Under the pieces are notes generated by a model that saw only the letters and a list, made by a program, of their open reading frames with translations, searched no databases and was not told the origin of the DNA. The translations under genes and the position numbers were made by a program. DNA of 64,000 nucleotides from DAOUET01 sp034430155. GTDB taxonomy: Bacteria > Chloroflexota > Anaerolineae > Anaerolineales > UBA4823. The DNA is taken from the NCBI GenBank assembly GCA_034430155.1, contig DAOUET010000069.1:1-64000 (forward strand). Reading direction: 5' to 3'. Positions 36,283 to 44,796 of this stretch are shown here, piece after piece; position 1 is the first letter of the stretch, and each line of letters starts with the position of its first letter.

Positions 36283-37362
36283 TCAAGGAATTGCCCAGGT
36301 AAGTATTTCCAGATTTAACGCGCCGGTATCGGCCTCGAACCCGGATATTTGAACCCAACCAGGTAAAGCCTGATTGGTTCGGTAGCATATATACATCCCC
36401 GCCACCAGGTTCCCTTCCAGGTTTAATGGATCAGCATTGAGGCTAATTGTCTGACAATCCTCTAAAGTTGGTTGTGTATTCCCAAATACCGCCATGGCTG
36501 CGATACCAATCGGTTCCAGTACGTGGTTGCCATTGCTGGCCAGGTAGGCCAGGTCTTCACCACTACCAGGGTTTACCTGACCCGTATCCAAATCAAGCCG
36601 GTCGTCAGGCTGCAGCGATATCGCTCCGCTTACCTGCACCATTACCGTGGGGGTCACAGTTGGGGTAATAGTTGCAGGTGGCGTGGGAGAAATCGTGGTA
36701 GTAGGAGCCTCTACCACTACGATTCTTACCCAAAAAGCTGAAACCCCACCGGGTCCTATTCCAAAAAGCAGACCATTGGTATTGCGCAATTTCCAATTGC
36801 TTTGATAGGTGCCCGTTTCCATGGGCGCCACCATATCGACGGAGATTTCCACTATTTGACCGGGATCAACCTTTCCATTCAATGGAACACTTTGTTGTGC
36901 ACCCAGTTTTTCGCCGGAAAACCACACAAGAGCATAATCGCTTGTCCACAAGCAAGTGCCTATATTCTGTAAACGCCAGACCTTGGTGAACGATTCACCT
37001 GGCTGCATTTTGGTATCGTCTGGTATGGTAACGTCAATCGGCACACCCGGGGCGGCCTGGTCACACATCGCTTCCGGTGTCGAACTAGGTGATGACTCCG
37101 TCCTTGTCAAAAGGGGTTCAGTAGACGTGATAGCTGCTGTAACAGGTGAGGTCGTAGCTGGGCCACTCGTAGCAGGCGGGGGCGCTGCGCTTGCTGCGGA
37201 GGTCAGCTTGATTGCCTGGGTGAGCCTGGCTTCTACCGTCTGGTAAGCCTCGCTAACGCTGATCGTCGGAGTCCTTTCCGAGGGGGACGGCAGGTTGCAA
37301 CCTTCCAGGCCTGCTATCACTAGCAGGCACAAAACCCAGTAATATGATTTGACGAGTTTCAT
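36283..37362 (-). CDS. lipoprotein with NBR1-type Ig-like domain
   Basis: 359 residues from ATG 37362. Lipobox LEGC, then about 80 residues rich in Thr, Ala and Pro. The NBR1-like Ig domain spans about 105-215: VTIPDDTKMQPGESFTKVW, RLQNIGTCLWTSDYALVWFS, APMETGTYQSNWKLRN. A second Thr/Pro linker and a small C-terminal domain of about 95 residues follow, without a known match. Such domains are common in surface proteins of Chloroflexota and probably mediate adhesion or complex assembly. It lies 34 bp after the glycosyltransferase gene on the same strand. Confidence 0.82.
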   Translation of the reverse strand: MKLVKSYYWVLCLLVIAGLEGCNLPSPSERTPTISVSEAYQTVEARLTQAIKLTSAASAAPPPATSGPATTSPVTAAITSTEPLLTRTESSPSSTPEAMCDQAAPGVPIDVTIPDDTKMQPGESFTKVWRLQNIGTCLWTSDYALVWFSGEKLGAQQSVPLNGKVDPGQIVEISVDMVAPMETGTYQSNWKLRNTNGLLFGIGPGGVSAFWVRIVVVEAPTTTISPTPPATITPTVTPTVMVQVSGAISLQPDDRLDLDTGQVNPGSGEDLAYLASNGNHVLEPIGIAAMAVFGNTQPTLEDCQTISLNADPLNLEGNLVAGMYICYRTNQALPGWVQISGFEADTGALNLEILTWAIP

Positions 37363-37396
37363 TACGAAACTTTCCCCATGGATGTAAGCCCCATTA

Positions 37397-38533
37397 TTAA
37401 ACGCCCAATTGTCTGGCAAGCAGACGAGCTATCTGGCGAGCTGCGTTTGGTCGCGCTAGGCGCTGAGAATTCTTGGCTGCCTCCTTACGCTTCTGAGGGT
37501 TCTCAAGCCAGTTTCGCAGTGCGGAGACGATATCATCAGGTTGAGGAGCCCACACACCAGCTCCTTCGGAAGTCACGTAGGTCACATTACCATCCTCTTG
37601 TCCTGGTACGCGGTTATAGAGAATAAGCGGTAAACCAGCGATGAAAGCCTCGCTGATTGTGCCTGGTCCGGCCTTTGTTATGATGATATCAGCAGCACGC
37701 ATAAAATTTGGCATTTCATGCACGAAGCCGTAAATGCGGGTCGGTATAGGCCATTGATATCCATCTAATCGAGCTTTTAAATTCTGGTTTTTCCCGGCAA
37801 CGATTACCAGAGCGGCGGGTAAATCCAGCGAGGCGACGGCGTGGGCGGTTTTCTCCAAGGGCCCCATTCCCTCGCTGCCCCCCACTAAAAGTATGCCTGG
37901 CAGATCCACCGGCCACCCCAAACGCTGGCGTAGTTCCCTGCAGTTTACCTTGGCTGAACGACAGAAGCGATCAGCGACCGGTAGACCGATTACCCGAACT
38001 TTTTCGGGAGACATGCCGCATTCTAAAGCTCGTTGGTAAGCAAGATTAGTAGGCACAATGCACAGGTCGACTTTATGGTGATACCACAAGGCGTGGGTTG
38101 TGACCAGGTCTGTCACTACGGTAATAAATGGAGGCCGTTTCTTTCCGAATGCATGTAGAATGGGGGCATTTGCCAATGGATGGAGCGATACTACCAAATC
38201 GCAAGGGTGCTGGGAAACCAAAGCGCGCGCCCTGCGACGCACATAAGGCCAGGTCGTGGCGGTGATCAGACGCCCACGCCGATGCCCATTGCTCAAGTAA
38301 AAGCCTAAACTCCAGACCCTTGGTGATCGAACCATGCGGGGATATAACTCTGGCATCCGGTCGAGCGGCTGCGGCGCATATTCTTTGAAGAAATCCACCA
38401 TGGAGACACATATCTGCCCGCTATACTCCAATTGCAGAGATTCCACAATCGCTTCGGCGGCGCTGCGATGGCCGCCGCCGGTGTCTGAAAATAAAAGCAG
38501 AATATGGGGTCTTCTAGCTGGTGGGTGGGTCAT
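37397..38533 (-). CDS. MGDG synthase-like glycosyltransferase
   Basis: 378 residues. GT-B fold of the GT28 group: N-terminal MGDG_synth domain with LLLFSDTGGGHRSAAEAI and VVSLHPLANAPIL, and a C-terminal donor-binding domain with ILLVGGSEGMGPLEKTAHAV, TKAGPGTISEAFIAGLPLIL and a PGQEDGN loop that binds UDP-sugar. Family members make mono- or diglycosyl diacylglycerol at the inner face of the membrane. Overlaps the DUF951 gene by 20 bp, and the NBR1-Ig lipoprotein follows. Sugar and acceptor are not determined. Confidence 0.87.
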   Translation of the reverse strand: MTHPPARRPHILLLFSDTGGGHRSAAEAIVESLQLEYSGQICVSMVDFFKEYAPQPLDRMPELYPRMVRSPRVWSLGFYLSNGHRRGRLITATTWPYVRRRARALVSQHPCDLVVSLHPLANAPILHAFGKKRPPFITVVTDLVTTHALWYHHKVDLCIVPTNLAYQRALECGMSPEKVRVIGLPVADRFCRSAKVNCRELRQRLGWPVDLPGILLVGGSEGMGPLEKTAHAVASLDLPAALVIVAGKNQNLKARLDGYQWPIPTRIYGFVHEMPNFMRAADIIITKAGPGTISEAFIAGLPLILYNRVPGQEDGNVTYVTSEGAGVWAPQPDDIVSALRNWLENPQKRKEAAKNSQRLARPNAARQIARLLARQLGV

Positions 38534-38732
38534 TTTCGGCGCTTGGCAAAATGGTCTTCAACCGACGGGCGAGTTTTCGACGAGGCAACAAGACACGCCG
38601 TCCACATTTCAGACATTCTAATCCTATATCGGCACCAAGGCGCACGATTTTCCATTCGTAGCTACCGCATGGATGTGGTTTACGCAGCCGCACGATGTAT
38701 TCTAACTGTAGATCTGGTAACATCGTTGGCAT
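38514..38732 (-). CDS. DUF951 small protein
   Basis: 72 residues. Matches DUF951: LEYIVRLRKPHPCGSYEWKI, then VRLGADIGLECLKCGRRVLL and a basic tail. The three cysteines (CG, CLKC) may bind metal, and the SH3-like fold is usual for the family; function unknown. The open frame reads 537 bp further upstream, antisense to the M50 gene, but homology begins here. Start at 38732, or ATG at 38723. The stop overlaps the glycosyltransferase start. Confidence 0.82.
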   Translation of the reverse strand: MPTMLPDLQLEYIVRLRKPHPCGSYEWKIVRLGADIGLECLKCGRRVLLPRRKLARRLKTILPSAENDPPTS

Positions 38733-38821
38733 TATAACATGAGGGATACCCTCATTGTTTGGGTTGTAACCGCAGCCTCGACCCCCTTTGTGAGCCGCAA
38801 TGTAAGACCGAATTTCCGGGG

Positions 38822-38830
38822 TGGTATAAT
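38822..38830 (+). promoter_or_regulatory. extended -10 promoter element of the M50 gene
   Basis: TGGTATAAT, a consensus extended -10, 20 bp before the start codon. No convincing -35. Confidence 0.45.
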
Positions 38831-38850
38831 CTCGTACAGGAAAATCCCCC

Positions 38851-39498
38851 ATGTTTCCAAATTTGCCAACTTTAATTGCACGCATCTTCGTTCTGGTGAC
38901 TGCTTTTTCGGTCCATGAGTTTGCGCATGCCTGGACAGCAGTCACCTTCGGTGACGATACTCCCCGCCTGAACGGTCGTCTGACACTTAACCCTCTCTCA
39001 CATCTGGACCCGATTGGCTCTCTCATGTTGCTGGTTGTCGGCTTTGGTTGGGCTAAACCAGTGCAGGTGAATCCATATGCTTTACAGCGGCGATCCCCAG
39101 CAGCTCTCATGCTCGTATCGCTGGCTGGTCCACTTTCCAATTTACTTATGGCGCTTGTGGCGGCAATCCCCTTCCACCTGGGCGCAGTTTCGGTTATGGC
39201 AGCTTTAACATCACCGGGGAAAATCCTTCCTTCACTTGATAACCTTTTGTATGAATTTATCTTTATCAACCTGATCTTGATGTTGTTTAACCTTATTCCT
39301 CTGGCGCCTCTGGATGGTGAGAAGGTCCTCGAATATTTTCTACCGCCAACCTGGTCAAATTTTTTTGATCAAATTCGCCCTTACGGACCGCTGATCCTGC
39401 TGGCGTTAGTCTTTCTTGGCCCGACCCTAGGTTTCAATCTTCTGGGCTGGATTTTAGGGCCTCCGATGCAAGCCTTGCTACGGCTTCTGGTGGGATGA
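38851..39498 (+). CDS. M50 family membrane metalloprotease
   Basis: 215 residues, about five hydrophobic segments. Zinc-binding HEFAH at residues 24-28, and the third ligand in LFNLIPLAPLDGEKVL. The short form without PDZ or CBS domains resembles the Rip/SpoIVFB-like group often found in extremophiles. It cleaves substrates within the membrane; target unknown. Its stop overlaps the HD-domain gene start as ATGA, and TyrA follows, so the three share a transcript. Confidence 0.88.
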   Translation: MFPNLPTLIARIFVLVTAFSVHEFAHAWTAVTFGDDTPRLNGRLTLNPLSHLDPIGSLMLLVVGFGWAKPVQVNPYALQRRSPAALMLVSLAGPLSNLLMALVAAIPFHLGAVSVMAALTSPGKILPSLDNLLYEFIFINLILMLFNLIPLAPLDGEKVLEYFLPPTWSNFFDQIRPYGPLILLALVFLGPTLGFNLLGWILGPPMQALLRLLVG

Positions 39499-40067
39499 AC
39501 GCCGCGCGCATTATTTATCGAACTCGCCAGGTATTATTGGGTTTGGGCACAACCCTAACCCCAGCAGATTGGGATATGGTTGAAAATGTCCTCAATGCCT
39601 CCCAAATAGGGCTATTTAAACGTATGCAAAAAGGTGAACAAACTCACAGCGTGCGTGTTCTTAAGGCACTTTTAAAACGAGGTGAGAACCACCCGGATTT
39701 AATGGTAGCAGCCTTGCTACACGACGTAGGCAAGAGCCGCTTTCTTTTAAGATTATGGGAACGAGTTTACGTGGTGCTGGTAAAAGCATTCATCCCGCTT
39801 TTAGCCCAACGATGGGGTTGTGAGCCCCCTGCCGTCCTAACATCTTCCCCAGACGAACTGCGGGTGCCTGGCTGGCGTCGCCCTTTTGTGATCGCCTGTC
39901 ATCATCCTATCTGGGGCGCAGAGATGGTAGCCAAAACAGGCGCTTCTCCATTAACCGTGGCTTTAATAAAAAAACATCAAGAGGTAATGACCGTATCCCC
40001 TAAGGCTATCTCCTCAATAGAGACACGCTTGATGCAATCATTACGGGCTGTTGATGATGAAAGTTGA
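39495..40067 (+). CDS. HD-domain phosphohydrolase
   Basis: 190 residues. HD superfamily: QTHSVRVLKALL (first His), VAALLHDVGKSR (HD pair) and ACHHPIWGAEMVAKTG (later His and Asp-like ligands). Members hydrolyse nucleotides or cyclic dinucleotides using two metals; the substrate here is not evident. Its start overlaps the M50 stop, and it ends 9 bp before tyrA. Confidence 0.8.
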   Translation: MNAARIIYRTRQVLLGLGTTLTPADWDMVENVLNASQIGLFKRMQKGEQTHSVRVLKALLKRGENHPDLMVAALLHDVGKSRFLLRLWERVYVVLVKAFIPLLAQRWGCEPPAVLTSSPDELRVPGWRRPFVIACHHPIWGAEMVAKTGASPLTVALIKKHQEVMTVSPKAISSIETRLMQSLRAVDDES

Positions 40068-40076
40068 GGTGATCAA

Positions 40077-41066
40077 ATGACTGTAAAAATCACCATTGTG
40101 GGTTTGGGTCAAATTGGCACATCTGTTGGATTAGCGCTGGCTGAACACAGCAAGCTGGTTTATCGGGTGGGGCATGATAAAGAATTATCTAACGCTCGCC
40201 TGGCAGAAAAAATGGGTGCGGTGGATAAGGTTATGATCAATCTGCCCTCCGCGGTTCATGAAGCGGATATCGTTTTGCTTTCTTTGCCTATTGATCAGAT
40301 CTATGATACCTTATCCGTAATCGCATCTGACTTAAAAGAAGGAGCGGTTGTCATGGATACCGGCCCGGTGAAAGAGGTCGTCGCTTCCTGGGCAAATAAA
40401 TTGCTCCCCAGCGAACGCTTCTATGTCGGTCTTACGCCGGTACTAAACCCTGCATATTTGCATGAAGTCGGCTCTGGAGCACAAGCCGCTTATCCCGACC
40501 TGTTCCGCAACGGCCTGGTGGCAATTGTCTCTCCGCCTGGTACACCTTCAGAAGCAATAAAACTGGCCGCGGATCTCACCCGTCTGCTGGGTTCCTCGCC
40601 TCTCTTTGCCGATCCTTTAGAGATGGACGGATTGATGGCTGCAACCCATATCCTTCCCCAACTGATGGCTGCAGCTTTGATCAACGCCACTGTTGATCAA
40701 CCAGGCTGGCAAGAGGGTCGCAAGGTGGCTGGTCGGGCTTTTGCAGAAGCAACCAGGCCGATTGTACATGCTACCGAGTCGAAAACCCTACGTGAATCCG
40801 CATTACTTAACCGCCAAAATGTCCTACGCATGATGGATTGTGTCATCGCATCCTTGCAAGCCATCCGAAATGACATCGAAAATGACGATTCAGAAGCACT
40901 GGAGGCTCGTTTATCACGTGCCCGGCAAGGTCAGGAACAATGGTGGCAACAGCGGTTGGCAGCCGATTGGGCTAATGAGGGTATCCCGAAGAGCGAAACA
41001 CCCACGGCGTCTGACTGGTTCGGGCGCCTGATAGGTGTAGGCCGTAAACCGAAAAGAGATAAATAG
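40077..41066 (+). CDS. prephenate/arogenate dehydrogenase-like protein
   Basis: 329 residues. Rossmann NAD(P) motif ITIVGLGQIGTSVGLAL, then LSLPIDQIYDTL, VVMDTGPVKEVV and a helical dimerisation domain with DGLMAATHILPQLMAAALIN (catalytic His region) and VAGRAFAEATRPI. This is the TyrA fold used in tyrosine synthesis. The usual serine or threonine in the VxDVxSxK motif is replaced (DTGPVKE), and no other aromatic amino-acid genes are near, so substrate specificity is uncertain. Confidence 0.78.
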   Translation: MTVKITIVGLGQIGTSVGLALAEHSKLVYRVGHDKELSNARLAEKMGAVDKVMINLPSAVHEADIVLLSLPIDQIYDTLSVIASDLKEGAVVMDTGPVKEVVASWANKLLPSERFYVGLTPVLNPAYLHEVGSGAQAAYPDLFRNGLVAIVSPPGTPSEAIKLAADLTRLLGSSPLFADPLEMDGLMAATHILPQLMAAALINATVDQPGWQEGRKVAGRAFAEATRPIVHATESKTLRESALLNRQNVLRMMDCVIASLQAIRNDIENDDSEALEARLSRARQGQEQWWQQRLAADWANEGIPKSETPTASDWFGRLIGVGRKPKRDK

Positions 41067-41238
41067 TCCCTTATACTAACCTGCGTTCCGGTTGTTCCGC
41101 TGAGTCGCCATTAGAAATTGTAGACAGCTAGATTGTTGAGCACCATGAACACAAAGAAACTAGTCAGCTCCTTTCTTGATGGTTTCAGCGGTTATCCCGG
41201 ATTGAGGTTATCCTACATTTCCTTTCGAGGTTTAAAAT

Positions 41239-42423
41239 ATGACTGACAAACTCAAATGGATCCAAGATGAACTGCAGAACCTTAAGGATTCCGGCCTTTA
41301 CAACCGGATCCGCACGCTAAGCTCCTCCCAGGGAGCCTGGTTGATCGTCGATGGCGAGAGAGTGCTGAATTTTTGTTCCAATAACTATCTTGGTTTGGCA
41401 GGCCATCCCCGGCTGGTGCAAGCGGCTCGCAAAGCTGTCTCAGATTACGGCGTGGGTCCCGCCGCTGTCCGTACCATCGCTGGCACTATGAGCCTGCACC
41501 TTGACCTGGAGCAACGTTTGGCTGCATTCAAAGGCGTTGAATCGGCGATCACCTTCCAATCTGGCTTTAACGCCAATCTGGGTGCCATCCCAGCCCTGGT
41601 TGGGAAAGGTGATGTTATTTTCTCCGATGAGCTCAACCACGCCAGCATAATCGATGGCTCTCGTCTGTCCAGAGCGGATATCATGCGGTATGCCCACTGT
41701 AACCCTGATGATCTCAATCGAGTCATGAAAGAAAATCGTGATCGTTATCAACGGGCAATGGTGATCACCGACGGCGTATTCAGTATGGATGGGGATGTGG
41801 CTCCCCTTGACAAAATCTACCAGGTCGCCAATCAGTACCAGGCTATCCTCATGGTAGATGACGCCCATGGCGAAGGCGTGCTGGGAAAAGGCGGGCGCGG
41901 TATTGTCGACCACTTCGGCTTACATGGTAAAGTGGATGTTGAAGTTGGGACACTCTCGAAAGCTTTCGGGGTGGTTGGTGGTGTAGTGGCTGGAAACCCG
42001 CTCGTGGTTGAGTGGCTGCGGCAGAGAGGCCGGCCTTTCCTTTTCTCATCTGCTATGACCGTTCCAGACGTGGCAGCTTGTTTAGCGGCTGTGGATATTC
42101 TGGAAGAATCCACTGAACTCGTCGACAAATTGTGGGATAATACCCGCTATTTCAAGAGTGAGATGCAGGGGCTTGGATTTGATATCGGTCAGAGCACCAC
42201 CCCTATTACCCCCATCATGCTGGGTGAAGCGCCCCTGGCACAAGAGTTCAGCCGAGAGCTTTTCGAGGTTGGGGTCTTTGCCATGGCGATAGGATATCCA
42301 ACCGTGCCACGCGGCAAGGCCCGTATCCGGGTGATGAATTCTGCTGCTCACCAAAAGGATGACCTCGATAAAGGTTTAGAAGCATTCGCAGCGGTGGCAC
42401 GCAAATTAAAAGTAATTGCCTGA
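41239..42423 (+). CDS. kbl: glycine C-acetyltransferase (2-amino-3-ketobutyrate CoA ligase) family
   Basis: 394 residues, alpha-oxoamine synthase family. Motifs: FCSNNYLGLAGHPR, TIAGTMSLHLDLEQRLAAFK, DELNHASIIDG, DGVFSMDGDVAPL, MVDDAHGEGVLG and VGTLSKAFGVVGG with the PLP Lys at residue 241. It most resembles Kbl, which joins glycine and acetyl-CoA to 2-amino-3-ketobutyrate in threonine breakdown; BioF is the alternative, but no biotin or tdh genes are seen here. Good family call, moderate substrate call. Followed by a strong hairpin. Confidence 0.82.
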   Translation: MTDKLKWIQDELQNLKDSGLYNRIRTLSSSQGAWLIVDGERVLNFCSNNYLGLAGHPRLVQAARKAVSDYGVGPAAVRTIAGTMSLHLDLEQRLAAFKGVESAITFQSGFNANLGAIPALVGKGDVIFSDELNHASIIDGSRLSRADIMRYAHCNPDDLNRVMKENRDRYQRAMVITDGVFSMDGDVAPLDKIYQVANQYQAILMVDDAHGEGVLGKGGRGIVDHFGLHGKVDVEVGTLSKAFGVVGGVVAGNPLVVEWLRQRGRPFLFSSAMTVPDVAACLAAVDILEESTELVDKLWDNTRYFKSEMQGLGFDIGQSTTPITPIMLGEAPLAQEFSRELFEVGVFAMAIGYPTVPRGKARIRVMNSAAHQKDDLDKGLEAFAAVARKLKVIA

Positions 42424-42444
42424 TCTTATGGTAAATTAAATCAA

Positions 42445-42472
42445 ACAGCTCCACGGTCATTCGTGGAGCTGT
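42445..42472. terminator. terminator hairpin after kbl
   Basis: Perfect 11-bp stem (ACAGCTCCACG, 6-nt loop, CGTGGAGCTGT) between convergent genes. A T-rich run follows on the minus-strand side, so it may serve both directions. Confidence 0.65.
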
Positions 42473-42524
42473 TGTCGCCCTTCAGATAGTAAGCCGAGAT
42501 GTTTGCAGCCGTTTAAACTGAATC

Positions 42525-42752
42525 TCAACCTTCACGAAAGGGATCGTAGGTCGGGTTGGTACCCGCCCAAACACAACTGGGCCGTCCATCCAGATTGCAG
42601 GTGAGGCCTCGCGAGCAGCGCCGGGCTAACACTCTGGGTGGTTGGTCGGGCAACCATTCCGCCGGATAAACCAATTCCACTTCCAAACCAACTTCTTCAC
42701 CCACATGCTGACAATAATGCGTTTTTATGGTCTGCCAGGTTCTAACTGCCAT
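42525..42752 (-). CDS. 75-residue conserved hypothetical protein
   Basis: Begins MAVRTWQTIKTHYCQHVGEE and ends with NPTYDPFREG; four Cys residues (about 14, 46, 52, 60), the last three within a C-x5-C-x7-C cluster. No signal peptide or membrane segment. A clear AAAGGAG site precedes the ATG. I take it as real because of the ribosome binding site and the coherent composition; it may be a small metal-binding or redox protein. Function not known. Confidence 0.65.
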   Translation of the reverse strand: MAVRTWQTIKTHYCQHVGEEVGLEVELVYPAEWLPDQPPRVLARRCSRGLTCNLDGRPSCVWAGTNPTYDPFREG

Positions 42753-42946
42753 AGCCTCATCTCCTTTGGCCCTCGAAATCCACCGTGAATACCTGAATAC
42801 CAGTATAACTGGGTTGATCCACCAGGCAAAGTGTCAGGTGTCATATAAGAAACCGGATAAATTGCGCCTTTTTTGAATGTAATTTTATCTTTGAAATCTT
42901 CATAATAACTTAAAATTCTCTCTGAACCATCCTATGTGAAAGATAG

Positions 42947-42952
42947 TATAAT
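42947..42952 (+). promoter_or_regulatory. -10 box of the peptide-transport operon
   Basis: TATAAT in AT-rich sequence, about 105 bp before the substrate-binding protein gene; the -35 is weak. The 42753-43056 spacer otherwise holds only the leader described next. Confidence 0.4.
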
Positions 42953-42972
42953 CTTAAGCCGTAACACTCAGA

Positions 42973-43034
42973 AAAGGAGGTGATTGATCTCGTCCGAACT
43001 CGTTAAAAAATTCCATCAGTTTTCTATACATTAA
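42973..43034 (+). promoter_or_regulatory. full-length Shine-Dalgarno match and possible 16-codon leader ORF
   Basis: AAAGGAGGTGAT (42973-42984) is a 12-nt complement of a typical 16S rRNA 3' end, but no ATG follows. A TTG at 42984 could open a 16-residue peptide (MISSELVKKFHQFSIH) ending at 43034, though the spacing is very tight. It could act as a ribosome standby site or translated leader for the downstream operon. Confidence 0.3.
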
Positions 43035-43056
43035 AAAAAGAGAGGAGATAGAAACC

Positions 43057-44730
43057 ATGAAATCCAAGAAATTGTATCTTCTGCTAGCTGTTTTTCTAGC
43101 GGCTAGCATGATCCTGGGAGCTTGCCAGCCAGCCGCCACAGCTACACCAACCGAAGCCGCTGCCGCCAAAACCACCATTATCATCGGAATTACCGATAAG
43201 CTCGCCAGCCTTGACCCAGCGGATGCATACGCCATCATTGACTGGGAGTCGATCAAAAATATCAGTGAGGGCCTTCTCAGGTGGAAACCGGGTACCCTTG
43301 ATCTTGAACCGGCTCTGGCTACCGACATGGGTGCGATCTCTGCCGATGGCTTGACTTACACCTTCACCCTGCGCGACGGCATCAAGTTTGCCGATGGGAC
43401 GCCCCTCGACGCCACGATGTATGCTGCGCAGCTCAACCGGCTGCTGACCATCGGGCCAGGAGCCACATGCCCAAATGGTGTAGCTGGCGCATTGGCCACC
43501 CCGTACGTGCAAAGCATCACGGCGCCTGACGCCAAGACCATCGTCTTCACACTGAAATCTAAGGTCGCCTACTTCGTGCAGCTCCTGGCGACCGCCCCTT
43601 ATGTGGCTTCTGATCCCAAGACCTTTCCCGCCGATTCGTGCGTGCTCTTCCCACCCGCGCCAATATACGGTGTTGGTCCTTGGTACATTTCACAATACAC
43701 TAAAGATGAGCAGATGGTCTTCGAACCGAACCCCTATTATACGGGTGATTTAAAGCCACAGGTCGATCAAATCATCAGACGCGACTATTCCGACGCGCAA
43801 ACCATGGCTCTGGCCGTCCAGAACGGCGAGATCGACGTTGCCTGGCGTCAATTTTCACCCGATCAAATCGATCCGCTGAAGAGTATTGCTGGCTTAACCG
43901 TCGGGACCGTGCCTGGTGGATCGATCCGCTATTTGATCCTCAACCACACCATGGCTCCGACCGATGACCCGAACGTGGATAAAGCCATTGCTTCAGCCAT
44001 TGACCGTAACGAGATCGCTGATACGGTCTACGGTGGAAACGTATCCCCTTTGTTCTCCATGGTTCCACCTGGCTTCCTCGGTGCGACAGAGAATTTTGAC
44101 ACCATGTATGCCTCCCCCAACCTCGACCAGGCTAAGACCTACCTAGCAGACTCGGGTTATACCGCCAGCAACCCTCTGATGCTTGAGATGTGGTACCCGC
44201 CTGAACACTATGGGCCGTCGACAGCAGCTTGGATGGAGCTGATCAAGAAACAGCTCGAAGCCACCGGCGCAATCCAGGTCACATTGCAGGCCCAAGAGTG
44301 GAGCACCTACGTTACTGCCCTGACTGGCGGTTCATCCTATGCTGTGGGGGTTTTGGGCTGGTTCTTCGATTACCCTGACTCGTCCAACTACCTGGATCCG
44401 TTCGTCTACAATGGCGGCGAAGGCACCAATGTATCACCGGCGGCAGAAGGCACCGATTACGGCCAGCCGATCAATGATCAGGCCACCCAATTGGTGGACC
44501 TACTCGCGCAGGCTGACAGTGAAACGGATCAGGCCGTACGGGCTACGCTTTACCAGCAAGCTCAGGATCTCTATGCTCAGCTGGTGGTGACGATTCCGTT
44601 GTTCTTCAATGCGGAACATGTTATCTACCGCGCAAATATCCATGGCTCGAGCGCGTATGCCGCAACTGATTCCCTGAACATTGGCTCCAACATTGAGTTC
44701 TACTACGCGTTACTTTCCAAGACACCTTAA
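43057..44730 (+). CDS. ABC transporter substrate-binding lipoprotein (peptide/nickel type)
   Basis: 557 residues. Lipobox ILGAC (Cys about 24), short Thr/Ala spacer, then an SBP_bac_5 (cluster C) fold: LDPADAYAIIDWESIKNISE, GLTYTFTLRDGIKFADGTPL, YGVGPWYISQYTKDE, and IRYLILNHTMAPTDDPNVDK. Captures oligopeptides or similar solutes outside the membrane. Good GAGAGGAG ribosome binding site. First gene of a complete importer; a 12-bp hairpin separates it from the permease genes, probably giving more binding protein than permease. Confidence 0.9.
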   Translation: MKSKKLYLLLAVFLAASMILGACQPAATATPTEAAAAKTTIIIGITDKLASLDPADAYAIIDWESIKNISEGLLRWKPGTLDLEPALATDMGAISADGLTYTFTLRDGIKFADGTPLDATMYAAQLNRLLTIGPGATCPNGVAGALATPYVQSITAPDAKTIVFTLKSKVAYFVQLLATAPYVASDPKTFPADSCVLFPPAPIYGVGPWYISQYTKDEQMVFEPNPYYTGDLKPQVDQIIRRDYSDAQTMALAVQNGEIDVAWRQFSPDQIDPLKSIAGLTVGTVPGGSIRYLILNHTMAPTDDPNVDKAIASAIDRNEIADTVYGGNVSPLFSMVPPGFLGATENFDTMYASPNLDQAKTYLADSGYTASNPLMLEMWYPPEHYGPSTAAWMELIKKQLEATGAIQVTLQAQEWSTYVTALTGGSSYAVGVLGWFFDYPDSSNYLDPFVYNGGEGTNVSPAAEGTDYGQPINDQATQLVDLLAQADSETDQAVRATLYQQAQDLYAQLVVTIPLFFNAEHVIYRANIHGSSAYAATDSLNIGSNIEFYYALLSKTP

Positions 44731-44746
44731 TATCTGACTTCTGATC

Positions 44747-44775
44747 AGGGGGGCGGGTTAACCACCCGCTCCCCT
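44747..44775 (+). promoter_or_regulatory. intercistronic hairpin after the binding-protein gene
   Basis: 12-bp stem with one G-T pair (AGGGGGGCGGGT with ACCCGCTCCCCT), 5-nt loop, no U-tract. Likely protects the 3' end of the binding-protein mRNA or partly attenuates the downstream genes. Confidence 0.6.
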
Positions 44776-44796
44776 AACCCTCTAGCGACAGGATTC

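Noticed and set aside
38733..39269. Long upstream extension of the DUF951 reading frame
   Set aside because: It is antisense to the well-supported M50 protease gene and shows no family similarity; DUF951 homology begins at 38732.
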